Origin: Dunaliella salina
Taxonomy: Eukaryota; Chlorophyta; Chlorophyceae; Chlamydomonadales; Dunaliellaceae
Direction: 5' to 3'
Assembly (NCBI GenBank): GCA_002284615.2
Contig: MU069836.1
Span: 36,982-55,991 of the forward strand
DNA: 19,010 bases
The notes beneath the pieces are model-generated. The model saw nothing but the letters and a program-made list of their open reading frames with translations, was not told where the DNA came from and ran no database searches. Every line of letters starts with the position of its first letter. The first letter of the stretch is position 1. Positions 1 through 8,160 of the stretch are shown one piece after another. A program made the position numbers and the translations under genes.

Positions 1-32
<32 letters not shown>
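1..32. repeat. (CA)n microsatellite at window edge
   Basis: Sixteen uninterrupted CA dinucleotides open the window and may continue outside it. This is the same repeat class as the long GT tract near position 4332, on the opposite strand. Confidence 0.95.
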
Positions 33-34
<2 letters not shown>

Positions 35-429
35 TCAGGTGGCTGAACGGAGCTGCTGTGCACAAAATAGAGGCAGCTGGTTAAGGTTCACAAGGTCTAC
101 AACAGGCGTCATACGCGGTTGAAGTAATTTTTGCCTTCGGTGAAAAGTGCCATGAGAGCGCATATTCAACAAGTTCTTGCTGTTACTCATTCCTTTTGAT
201 GGTGCTAGAAACAGATCCAGGCTTGCATTTGTGCCTGCTGCAGACGTCAACCCCTCCACACATTGCAGCAAGTTCATTGTGTGTGTATGCCCACTTCAGG
301 TACTAGCCTTCCAAGCGAACCTCTCTGCATTGAGCATTCCTTTCTGCTACAGAACCTCAAGCCTCTGTGCGCACATGTGCACCACGCATCCCAGTTGCAG
401 ATGTTAGTCTCCGCGCGCACTTTGGCACA
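33..429. other. Unassigned, probably intronic, upstream of the host exon
   Basis: No convincing exon is seen. The stretch contains several pyrimidine-plus-CAG acceptor-like sites, for example near 246 and 407, each followed by similar sequence. The segment after the 407 site (gtctccgcgcgcac) is echoed at about 622-640. At 83-101 the sequence ggttcacaaggtctacaa is nearly identical to the 3' terminus of LINE copy A at 8162, which may be a short relic or coincidence. Long open frames here carry His/Cys-rich low-complexity translations produced by the repeats and are not believable proteins. Confidence 0.4.
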
Positions 430-800
430 GTGCATCCACACCACATTTCCGCCATGCATCCACTTTGCATGTCGAATTATCACATCCGCATCGCACTTGC
501 TGCGCATCCACTGTGCACATATCACATCCCCATTATCACCCACATCACATTTGCGCTGGGCATCCACATCTCTATGCTTACCTTTGCAGTTTGCATTTGT
601 TTCTGTTGCAGGTGTCAGCCTCTGCGCGCACATGGGCACAGTGCATCCACATCATGTCCACACCACATTTGCACTGTGCACCCACTGTGCATATAATCCC
701 ATATCACACCCACATCACGTTTGCACTGTGCACCCACTGTGCATATAATCCCATACCACACCCACATCACGCTTGCACTGGCCATCCACGGGCCTTGAGC
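430..800. repeat. Imperfect tandem repeat, 52-bp unit, upstream intron
   Basis: Two near-perfect 52-bp units begin at 669 and 721, both with ttgcactgtgcacccactgt, and a third partial unit begins at 773. More diverged versions (cacatttgcgctgggcatcc and similar) extend back to about 430. The same motif, tttgcactgtgcttccacat, lies just before the acceptor of the exon at 852, so this intron appears to have grown by copying sequence next to its own 3' splice site. Confidence 0.8.
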
Positions 801-851
801 GCACAGATCATTTGCACTGTGCTTCCACATCCCCTGCTGTGGTGCATGCAG

Positions 852-950
852 ATCAAGGCGAGCGGGGAAGTTGTCCTCACCTCCGGTGGCTACCTCACGC
901 TCACCACCATGATGTCCATGAATGACGCATTGAGCCATGTGGGCATCAAG
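852..950 (+). CDS. Internal coding exon of the host RING E3 ligase gene (partial)
   Basis: A 99-base open segment of 33 codons, flanked by a good acceptor (ggtgcatgcag before 852) and a consensus donor (atcaag/gtgagg at 950/951). Both borders are phase 0. It encodes a Gly/Ser/Thr-rich segment with SGEVVLTSGGYLTL and MNDALSHVGIK. The next exon I accept starts at 2990, also in phase 0, and continues with a conserved-looking WSI...DG...YEDG pattern, so the join gives one open frame. The function of this N-terminal region is unknown to me; it may be a substrate-binding module. Earlier exons lie outside the window or are not recognisable. Exon status is inferred from splice signals, frame and contrast with the repeats on both sides. 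Confidence 0.6.
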
Positions 951-960
951 GTGAGGGGCA

Positions 961-1224
961 GCTCGCATGCAAGTGTACAGAACAATGGTTCACACTCACG
1001 CAAAGCTCGCATGCAAGTGTACAGGACAATGGTTCACATTCACACAAAGCTCGCATGCAAGTGTACAGAACAATGGTTCACATTCACACAAAGCTCGCAT
1101 GCAAGTGTTCAGAACAATGGTTCACATTCACACAAAGCTCGCATGCAAGTGTTCAGAACAATGGTTCACATCCACGCAAAGCTCGCATGCAAGTGTACAG
1201 AACAATGGTTCACATTCACACAAA
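961..1224 (+). repeat. 44-bp minisatellite, six units, just after the splice donor
   Basis: Six head-to-tail units begin at 961, 1005, 1049, 1093, 1137 and 1181. Each has the pattern gctcgcatgcaagtgtacag then aacaatggttcaca and a CAC/CGCAAA end. Units differ by only a few substitutions, such as tac versus ttc and act versus att. The first unit starts 10 bp after the exon donor. Because 44 is not a multiple of 3, successive units are read in different frames, and the array happens to lack stops in all three forward frames. The long translations here are therefore artefacts. Confidence 0.95.
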
Positions 1225-1508
1225 CAAGCCATCAGTCTCAACGCATGACTGCCAGCCTTGGTAAGGGGGGTTTTGAGGGCCTAGAGTGAAGCACACTGCT
1301 GCTGGTGGGCAAGCTGGTGGAAGATTTGAGGCAGGGGCAGGGCAGGCCATCCAGTCTCTGGTACTCTCTGCTCTTCACTCCATTATGTATTCGTTGGTAA
1401 TACTCCATTATGTACACAACCATTATGTATAGTATTATGAATGAAGGATGGATTGCAGAGGATGTGAAGCAGAAGCTCCCAGGGACATATGGAAGACACC
1501 GTGAGTTC

Positions 1509-1531
1509 AGGCCATGTGGGCATCAAGGTGT
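1509..1531 (+). repeat. Duplicated exon 3' end plus splice donor (decoy donor)
   Basis: The sequence gccatgtgggcatcaaggtg matches the last bases of the 852-950 exon and its donor (934-953) exactly. It is followed in both places by related sequence (agctcgcatgcaag versus ggctagcatgcagg). A second pair nearby, acaagccatcagtc followed by acgcatgactg, occurs at 1223 and 1643. The intron therefore contains a displaced copy of its own 5' border. Confidence 0.85.
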
Positions 1532-1680
1532 GGGTTGGCTAGCATGCAGGACGACAGACTCACAGGTGTACACACCCCACTGCACCCCCCCGCTTGAAAC
1601 CTGGCATGTTGGCCAAGCAAAAAATGCCAGGCTGCACTGCAGAACAAGCCATCAGTCGAAACGCATGACTGCTGGGGCTG

Positions 1681-1962
1681 GTGAGGGTTTAAGGGCACAG
1701 TTGATGCATGCCTGCTGCTGGAGGGCAAGCTGGGGGAAGCTGAGAAGGGCAGACAAAGGGCATGCTGGGCCATACGGGTGTCATGGTGAGGGTTTAAGGG
1801 CACAATTGATGCATGCCTGCTGCTGCTGGTGGGCAAGCTGCGGGAAGCTGAGGGCAGACAAAATGCATGCTGAGCCCTGTGGGCGGAATGGTGAGGGTTG
1901 AAGGGCACAGTTGATGCCTGCTGCTGCTGGTGGGCAAGCTGGGGGAAGATTGGTGGAAGGTT
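1681..1962 (+). repeat. 105-bp tandem repeat, three units, with donor-like junctions
   Basis: Units start at 1681, 1786 and 1891, each opening with gtgagggtt(t/g)aagggcac and containing (cat)gcctgctgctg...gggcaagctg. The unit ends (gggccatacgggtgtcatg and gagccctgtgggcggaatg) look like decayed copies of the exon end gagccatgtgggcatcaag, followed each time by gtgaggg. A diverged related block is at about 1258-1345. The repeat unit thus seems to be derived from the exon/intron border at 950/951. Confidence 0.8.
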
Positions 1963-2009
1963 GCACTGGTTTTTAAATGCATAGGTCAATGCAATGCAAT
2001 GCAATGCAA

Positions 2010-2989
2010 GTGTGCAGCACAGGCGGAGGTGTCCGCGGCCGCTCCAACGCCTTGCCTATCCTGCAACAGCCCTTGGGGTCATGATGAGCTCATGCGTAAC
2101 AGATTTTAAACTCTTGTAAGACATTCTAGATTTGTAGATGCTGCAGGTGCGCAGTGCAGGCGGTGACGTCCGCGACACCAGCACCTGGACCATCCTGCAA
2201 AATCCCCCAGGGCATGATGAGCTCACGGGTGACAGAAAAATTTTAAACTCTTGTAGAACTTTTTTTAAACGTGTGGGCACTGCAGGTGCGCACGAGCTTT
2301 TGAACTTGCATGCTTTTGAGCGCGTGGGTGCTGCAGGTGCGCAGTGCAGGCGGTGATGTCCGCGACACCAGCACCTGGACCATCCTGCTAACCCCAGGTC
2401 ATGATGGGCTGATATGTAATAGATTTGGAACTCATGTGAAAAATAGCTGAAAGTTTTACATGTGTGGGTGCTGCAGGTGCACAGCGCAGGCGGAGGCATC
2501 CGCAGCCGCTCCAGCAGCGCCTGGTCCATCCTGCTTGCCCCCCTCGTCATGATGCAAGCTGATGAGTAACAAATATTTGAATCATGTGGGTGCTCAAGGT
2601 GTGCAGCACAGGCAGAGGCATTCGTGGCCACTCCAGCACCTGGTCCATCCTGCCTGCCTCAGTCAACGCACTCATGTGCAACAGATTTTAAACTCGCGTG
2701 AGATATGCATTTAGAATGTGTGGGTGCTGCAGGTGCGCAGCGCGGGCGGAAACCTCTGCGATGCCAGCACCTGGTCCATCCTGCTTGTCCCAAGTCATGA
2801 GGAGCTCATGTGAAACAAATATTTGAATCATGTGGGTGCTGCAGGCGCGCAGTGCGGGCGGAGGCATCCGCGACGCCAGCACCTGGTCCATTCTGATTGC
2901 CCAATGGGTTTGCCCCCCCCCCCCCCNCCCCCCCTGATCATTAGGTGCTCCTGTGTGACAAATATTTGAAACATGTGTGGGTTCTGTAG
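2010..2989 (+). repeat. Tandem copies of 3' splice site plus start of terminal exon
   Basis: Exon-like heads begin at 2010, 2146, 2286 (truncated), 2336, 2476, 2599, 2733 and 2845, and the real exon starts at 2990. Spacing is about 112-145 bp except at the truncated unit. Each head has the form tgcag/gtgcgcagcgcgggcgg, then about 40 bp ending in agcacctggtccatcctg, followed by about 80 bp of intron-like sequence (atgatgagctcatg, aacaaatatttgaatcatgtg). No shared splice donor follows the heads, so they are probably not functional alternative exons. A poly-C tract with one unresolved base at 2927 lies in the last unit. Confidence 0.88.
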
Positions 2990-3991
2990 GTGCGCAGCGC
3001 GGGCGGAGACATCCGCGACGCCAGCACCTGGTCCATCCTACTGCCCGATGGTGCTGGCAGCATGGCTTACGAGGATGGCGTGGTCATCCCATCAGCACAC
3101 ACCCCTGCAGAACGCAACCGAGCGAGCACAGTGGCCCGGGGGCTGCAGGCGATGCAGGTGCAGATGCATGAGGTGGGGCGGCCTGCTCCGAGCGCTATTG
3201 GTGGCGGAGCAGCGATGCGGACGGCGGGAAGTGCAGGTGGCCCGGCAACACGGGGAGTGCAGGGGAATGTTGTAGGCCTTCAACACCAGCAGCAGCTGCA
3301 GCAGCGCGCGCTGTCGCTTCAGCAGCAGGGTGTAGCTAGTGGTGCCGCCCCCCATGCTCCAACAGCCAGTGCGGGCGGGCCACCACAACCGCAGAGCTAC
3401 GCAGCGAGGTTAGCGGCGAGCATGGTACGCCAGCAGCAGCAGCAGCAGCAGGCGGCAGCTGCTGCGGCAGCTGCACAGCAGCAGCGCGCTGCTGCTGGCG
3501 CAGGGGCTGCCGGGGACAGCAATGCTACAACTAATGGACAACCTGCGCCTGTGCAGCCGCCGCAGCCCCCCCCACAAGCGGGTCCCGCTGAGTTTGCCGC
3601 ACGCAGCGCCCAGCTGACTGCGGACGCATTCCTCAAGTTCCTGTCCCCGCACGACTATGTGCCGATGCAAGGGGGGGATGAGAATGGGGGGGGTGAGGAT
3701 GGCGAATTGGGGGGTGGGCTGCAAGCTGTGTCTGCCAGCCTCAACAACCTAGTAGGGGATGGGGCCATTCCCAGTTTAGAAGAGGATGACAGCTTGTTGT
3801 GTGTGATGTGCATGGAGCGTCCGCAGGAGACCATCCTCATCCCCTGCAGCCACGCTGTGCTGTGCGCGCTGTGCGCGGACTGCCTGATGGGGCGGCGCGC
3901 AGCGCAGCAGGGCGCGGTGCCCAGCGGGGTGGCGGGTGCATGCCCCATTTGTAGGACAGAGGTGTTGGAGGTTATCAACGTGGCGGATTGA
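2990..3991 (+). CDS. Terminal exon of a RING-type E3 ubiquitin-protein ligase
   Basis: A 333-codon open exon following acceptor gttctgtag, with stop TGA at 3989-3991. The first codon is GTG (Val) in phase 0 and is a splice continuation, not a start. Residues 1-35 hold a short conserved-looking segment (TWSILLPDG, AYEDGVVIP). Residues 95-200 are low-complexity Gln/Ala/Pro with polyQ and polyA from CAG repeats. Residues 228-245 are acidic and Gly-rich. The C-terminus is a C3HC4 RING: C271, C274, C286, H288, C292, C295, C318, C321, with CPICR near the end. RING domains of this type bind E2-ubiquitin and pass ubiquitin to substrates. The 22-residue gap between C295 and C318 is longer than usual. 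The protein's N-terminus lies upstream. Family level is confident; the exact orthologue is not known. Confidence 0.85.
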   Translation: MRSAGGDIRDASTWSILLPDGAGSMAYEDGVVIPSAHTPAERNRASTVARGLQAMQVQMHEVGRPAPSAIGGGAAMRTAGSAGGPATRGVQGNVVGLQHQQQLQQRALSLQQQGVASGAAPHAPTASAGGPPQPQSYAARLAASMVRQQQQQQQAAAAAAAAQQQRAAAGAGAAGDSNATTNGQPAPVQPPQPPPQAGPAEFAARSAQLTADAFLKFLSPHDYVPMQGGDENGGGEDGELGGGLQAVSASLNNLVGDGAIPSLEEDDSLLCVMCMERPQETILIPCSHAVLCALCADCLMGRRAAQQGAVPSGVAGACPICRTEVLEVINVAD

Positions 3992-4107
3992 TGCATTTTG
4001 CCCCATGTGTGAGAATCAGGTGTAGGAGGTCATCAACACGGCAGATTGATAATTCATGCCCCATTTGTTGGACTGGGGTGTTGGGGGACCTCAATGCACG
4101 GGATAAG
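3939..4107 (+). repeat. Triplicated CDS end: last RING codons and stop repeated in 3' flank
   Basis: The final coding block (tgccccatttgtaggacaga, then gttggaggttatcaac and gcggattgat) at about 3939-3993 is followed by two decayed head-to-tail copies. One runs 3993-4050 (ttgccccatgtgtgagaatc, gtcatcaacacggcagattgat) and one 4051-4107 (catgccccatttgttggact, gacctcaatgcacgggat). Both lie after the stop and would be 3' UTR. The copied unit is about 57 bp. Confidence 0.85.
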
Positions 4108-4329
4108 CATTGTACACATTGCGCGCGTCATGGGCGCATTGCACACTGCAGTGTCATCATGCCCAATCATTTGATTCCCAATTTTGGAGGGCTAGGTCAC
4201 GGAAGTTGAAGGCGATGAGGTGGAGTGATAAGCACGCGCGCGAGACCTGTGTGCTGTAGTTGCATGCATGCAGCACTATCAAGCTGGTGAGAGTCTTTGT
4301 TGTGGGACAAGGGAGTGGATGGGGGTGGG

Positions 4330-4331
<2 letters not shown>

Positions 4332-4426
<95 letters not shown>

Positions 4427-4468
4427 CGCGCGCGTGTGTGCGTGCGTGCGCATGCGTGCACATGCACA
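4332..4468. repeat. Long (GT)n tract within a 137-bp alternating purine-pyrimidine run
   Basis: About 45 GT dinucleotides (4332-4422) pass without a break of alternation into GC/GT/CA-mixed sequence (tgcgtgcgcgcgcgtgtgtg, then catgcgtgcacatgcaca) ending at 4468. Such tracts favour Z-DNA in supercoiled DNA. It lies about 340 bp after the RING gene stop, either in its 3' UTR or just beyond. A volvocalean-type TGTAA poly(A) motif occurs at 4561, which would leave the tract inside the transcript; that is only an inference. Confidence 0.92.
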
Positions 4469-4824
4469 AGCATGTGTGCAGATCAGTTTTTCATATGGGC
4501 TGCAGCATGTGTGTCTGAGGCAAGGGGCCTCGGGCGAATGCCCATTTGGGTCACTCGGCTTGTAATGCAGCTGTCACGCTGCCATTTGCACGGCTCGGCA
4601 TGTGGTGCAGTTGTCAAGCTTTCGTTTCAACATCGCTGTGTGGCCATGTGCCTTAGCAAGCACCGCGCCCCCCTACTTCAAAGAGGAATGCACTTGTCCT
4701 CGTGTTCCTAAGAGGACATGCATGTGTGCAAGGTTGGGTGCATGTTCGAGGCAACAGCGTCATGTAAGGTGTGCGTTTTGCAGACAATAGGTAACAGGAG
4801 GTGGGGGGCTCATCTGTAGTCAAT

Positions 4825-5010
4825 GCTGAGGGTGCATGTTCTTGAATGGCGTCGTGCTGGGGGTTCATATTCTTGAACGGCGTCGTGCTGAGGGTGCGCA
4901 TTCTTGAATAGCGCCATGCTGAGGGTGCGCATTCTTGAAGAGCGCCATGCTGAGGGTGCGCATTCTTGAATAGCGCCATGCTGAGGGTGCTTGTTCTCCG
5001 ACAGCCTCGT
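4825..5010 (+). repeat. 31-bp minisatellite, six units
   Basis: Units start at 4825, 4856, 4887, 4918, 4949 and 4980, exactly 31 bp apart, with consensus gctgagggtgcgcattcttg followed by aatagcgccat. The last unit is partial and decays after about 5000. The flanks (4470-4824) show no recognisable gene. Confidence 0.93.
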
Positions 5011-5074
5011 GTTGCAGGTGCATCTTCTGCCTTCAGGTGGCAGAAAGTGGGGGCACATATGTATGCCTGGGTGT

Positions 5075-5235
5075 TGCTGTGTTTGTGACTGCATCATTGA
5101 TGGAATGCATGGCTCTCTTTATGACGGCATTATTGATGCTGTGTTTGCGACTGCTGTGTTTGTGACTGCATCATTGATGGAATGCATGGCTCTTTTTATG
5201 ACTGCATCATTGATGCTGTGTTTGCGACTGCACCA
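5075..5235 (+). repeat. 77-bp tandem duplication with internal subrepeats
   Basis: The block tgctgtgtttgtgactgcat, then cattgatggaatgcatggctc, begins at 5075 and again at 5152. A shorter subrepeat, tgctgtgtttgcgactgc, follows at 5137 and 5214. It appears noncoding. Confidence 0.85.
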
Positions 5236-5640
5236 TCGGTGGAACGCAGTGCCAGGGCTTCATTACGGTGGGCGCGCGTGCATTGGTTGGAGAGTTTCGA
5301 CCCTCTCAACTGTGCTTTTTTGTCTGCTAGCACGCGATATGTGTGCTTCATAACTCTCGGTTGAGTCTCAAAAGGCTGCTTTGCCTGCAAGTCAAACCGT
5401 AGCTTGCAGATCCTGGGAGCTGGCCAGGGGCCACGTCAGGGCACACCACACCAGGGACCAGCCCTCAAAGCAACCGCTGCGGGAAAAGGGAAAGGGAAAG
5501 CTATGCAGGTGATTAAGATCACGGGCGCCTTTAAAGAAAGAGCGAAGCTCAAATGCCAGAAGGGCTTGAATTCGGGACACCCTGTGGCCTGGACAAGGAG
5601 GAGTGTGCAGCTCAGCCTGATATCCCAGACGGTCGTAAGA
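5236..5640. other. Unassigned intergenic stretch
   Basis: No domain, tRNA or clear repeat was found. It contains a short (GGGAAA)n run near 5488 and Lys/Gly-rich open frames without recognisable motifs. It may be the original host sequence between the RING gene and the retroelement cluster. Confidence 0.35.
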
Positions 5641-5654
5641 AAGTAAAAGTGAAA

Positions 5655-5995
5655 GCCTACGCTGGACACAGCCAGCGTGCATTAAGGAAAGACCCAACAG
5701 TTAGCGCTAGAACTAACAGTGAGCCCCACCAACGAAAGCTAGCTATAAGCAGCCCAGCTAATGTGGGTCCGGCGGTCGTCAGCCATCCTTCCAGCTGCAC
5801 GCCTCGCTGTCCTGTATGCAGCCCGCCCCATGGCCCCCTCCCCCAACCCCCCATTGCTTATGTTGCTAAATTGGATGGCATTTTTGGTGTTGTTGACTTT
5901 CATTAGGATCTTCAAGTGTGATATTGGAGTTCTTTTGCAGTTTTGTGGGCTTTGTCTTTGGTTAGGCCAAGTTTGCAGAGAGGATCAATAGTGTA
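5655..5995 (-). mobile_element. E-family retroelement 3' tail (E3), antisense, 5'-truncated
   Basis: On the minus strand this matches the end of element E1 (16194-16545) and the fragment at 18395-18690. All share cctacacta...gatcc(c)ctctg, an aaagacaaagc(c)cacaaaact block, a G-rich run (tgggggaggggg), and a terminal part ending tcctta atgcacgctgg. It encodes a decayed form of the E-family C-terminus (LGL...KAHKTAKEL in E1) with stops. Only the last ~340 bp is present, as expected for a 5'-truncated copy made by target-primed reverse transcription. Exact borders are uncertain by about 15 bp. Confidence 0.7.
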
Positions 5996-5997
5996 GG

Positions 5998-6543
5998 TAA
6001 GGTTACATCGCTTTATCCGTCTACAAGGCAGCTAAGCGGAAAACATAGGCCTGTGACCAGAACAGTATTGAGAGCAGTTCAGGCACAGCATCTCAAGCAT
6101 ACAGACACAGATTTGGCAAGACATTAGGTTGTTTCATGAAGTCTCTAAAGGCGTGTTGGACTACCAGGAGGTGCACAGCTGAACAGATGATGGAAATGAG
6201 TGCGCAAGTCTGTCAGATCCTGAGGAGGGCACTCCAGAACAATGTGCTCTTCATCTTGCACGGTGTGCCATTTGTTGCAAATCCTGAGCTCGTGTGCCTG
6301 TGATGGCATTGGGTTTCCACCCGAAGATTGTGACTTGATGGTCGTAGGCATAAAATGCTGCGCAATAATTATGAGAAATATTTTGTCACAAGTAGAGAAA
6401 ATGGATGCTTTTGGTTCCTCTTCCTGGCATCCCAGCCAGGTACATTGCTTAATGGAATGCCAAAGTGTGTGTGATTCGTCCCCATGATTCTGTTGGAAGC
6501 ATGGGGCTCTTGTGGGGTCAGATTGTCGAGCTTCTTCAGACAT
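5998..6543 (-). pseudogene. LINE-type protein C-terminal fragment (zinc ribbon region)
   Basis: The minus-strand frame from 6543 to 6145 encodes a post-RT segment with CNKWHTVQDEEHIVLECP. This resembles the Cys/His-rich motif after the RT of LINE copy B (CDLCVSEQWQDEKHVIFLCP). The frame then shifts near 6155 and continues as LRDFMKQPNVLPNLC with an in-frame stop, ending near 6000. It is related to, but clearly diverged from, copies A and B, so it belongs to another LINE subfamily. The RT and endonuclease parts are missing. Its 3' end abuts the E3 tail, and its 5' side lies about 20 bp from the telomere-like repeat. Confidence 0.65.
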
Positions 6544-6565
6544 GGATCACTTCCTCACAAAGGAC

Positions 6566-6590
6566 GGTTAGGGTTAGGGTTTAGGGTTAG
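6566..6590 (+). repeat. Interstitial telomere-like repeat
   Basis: The run ggttagggttagggt then ttagggttag consists of TTAGGG units and one TTTAGGG unit, four units in 25 bp. TTTAGGG is the usual plant and many-algae telomere unit. It sits exactly between the LINE fragment ending at 6543 and the start of E1-like sequence. Confidence 0.85.
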
Positions 6591-6654
6591 ATCCTACAAG
6601 TCAGGTGTTGAGTTGCTGCCTGTTCCGAAGCGATGAAGGGGTTGGTGTAAGGGC

Positions 6655-8160
6655 GCTCTCAACAGGCTTGCGTCTCTTGCAAACTGCAATAATCTCAGCC
6701 AACCCACTATTGACCACACTTTTATAAACACTGATGCCGATCCCAACAAAGCTCCAGAACCTAGACAAATAAATCGCAACTCTTTACACCTACTCACCCA
6801 GCATACACCCTTAGGTTGGTCCTGGAGCTCTCAGCAAAATCTACCTGCTCCATCCACTTAAAACAGTCACAACAACAAGCGACCGAGTTCAGCCTTGCAA
6901 AGCCCTCATCAAATGCAAAGTACTCCAGAAACCCAGATCACAAAAAAGCTTAAAGGCAACCCCACAAGATTTCTGACCTGCCCCAATGGAGTCACAGGGG
7001 TCAGTTCACCCACAATGCACACAAACTCCATCAATGCTACAATTCGAGGGAACATAAAAAGAGGCATGCACAGTTCCAGGGTCCTTATGCTATATACACC
7101 GTCTAGACTTCTTAAAGACCCTTAAGTACGAATGTCAAATCCAAGCCATCCTTAACTGGCAAATGCTAAGCAGGAAAAGAAAAAAGTACCTCATCTGCAC
7201 ACTCGCAATCACAATACCTCATTCATTGGGAGCCAATGATAATTGAAAGGTGGGCTGCCAATCCTTCGAAAAACAGGCCTCACAGTAGCTCATCTTGGAC
7301 CCTTCCCCATAAGCCAAATAGAAGATGAAACCTGCCAGATCTGCTGGATTCCACCAGCATGGAACATGAAGAACATAACTTCATTGACATGCCTCAATGT
7401 GACACATGCCAGCGCACATATCACTGGAAATGCCTACTCCACCACAACCTCTGCACCCCATCACAGCGCATCCATGCAGACCAAATATCCACTTGGGAAT
7501 GCCCTTCTTGCGCTCACCTTACTAAACATCAAAGAAGACAGCGTACCAAGACAGCAGAAGAAACAGAAATGGTCAAAGTCACCTGGCAGCCCACTTGGGA
7601 ACCAACTGTATGCTCCTTGAACATCCAGATTTCAAGGAGCATGTCCACAGATTCGAGCAATCTCACACAGACAACTTCTCCACAACAACACTCACCACCT
7701 GCTGACGACACTGCAGACAACCTCACTCGTCAAGGTTTTGAGGGAACCACACAGCCTCCAAACAGGCACTGGCTCACGACCCAGGGCCACCCCATGCGCA
7801 ACAAGGCACACTTTGACCTCGAGACTACTAATACCCAGACCGACATCAAACCAACAAGTAGATGTGAAGTTTGGCTGAGAAATGTAGACCTCATGGTACC
7901 AAGATCCAAGAGGATTCTGATGAACAACCAAAAATCCCTCTTGCATTCACCACTCAAGCTGCATGCATTTATGACACCAAAGGGAAATGCGCAGGCATTA
8001 TCACCCCTCACCGTCTTCAAATTCTGCTTCAAGCATACAGTGCGGCCAGATAAGCTGGTCTACACACTTCAATTCAGCCCCCTGTTCAAAATGAAGCAAC
8101 AGAAATTATGGGTCTTCTACACAGGTACACTTCCCATCTTGGAAAAGGCAATCAAAAAAT
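6655..8160 (+). pseudogene. E1 N-terminal part with PHD finger (frameshifted)
   Basis: Coding traces run from about 6655. The segment at 7112-7310 reads LKYECQIQAILNWQMLSRKR and includes in-frame stops. A C4HC3 PHD finger follows at 7332-7511: CQIC, then after a frameshift near 7350 CDTC, HWKC and WECPSC, with normal spacing. PHD fingers usually read histone H3 tails, and they are also known in the ORF1 proteins of CR1-like non-LTR elements. Next comes a linker in shifting frames (CEVWLRNVDL near 7865; ACIYDTKGKCAGIITPHRLQ near 7960), with a TAA near 8052. The frame then runs to 8160, where LINE copy A begins. At least three frameshifts make this a pseudogene. Confidence 0.65.
8152..8160 (+). 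repeat. Left target-site duplication of LINE copy A
   Basis: The 9 bases tcaaaaaat recur at 10611-10619 immediately beyond the other end of copy A. Removing the insert and one copy restores an open frame in E1 (GKGNQ/KIKESN). Confidence 0.8.

Noticed and set aside
83..101. LINE 3' terminus relic at the window start
   Set aside because: An 18-base near match to 8162-8180 is suggestive, but flanking sequence does not clearly continue the LINE, so it is not annotated as an element.
263..748. Long His/Cys-rich open frames on both strands in the first kilobase
   Set aside because: They follow the CA-rich imperfect repeats, are open in several frames at once and lack any domain; no splice or start context supports them.
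961..1224. CRISPR array
   Set aside because: Units are contiguous identical 44-mers with no unique spacers, in a eukaryotic intron.
465..1289. A 274-codon open frame spanning the 852-950 exon and the 44-bp array
   Set aside because: Only 852-950 looks coding. The rest is repeat sequence without stops by chance, and a consensus donor ends the exon at 950.
2138..2356. Possible mutually exclusive alternative exons in the repeated units
   Set aside because: The acceptor-like sequence is repeated but a donor is not conserved after the exon-like part, and most units lack a clean open continuation. Kept only as a finding about intron growth.
3430..3490. CAG repeat as a mobile or regulatory feature
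   Set aside because: It encodes a polyQ/polyA linker in the E3 ligase exon and is adequately explained as coding low complexity.
4157..4565. Poly(Cys-Val) and poly(His-Thr) open frames across the GT tract
   Set aside because: These are translations of a dinucleotide repeat.
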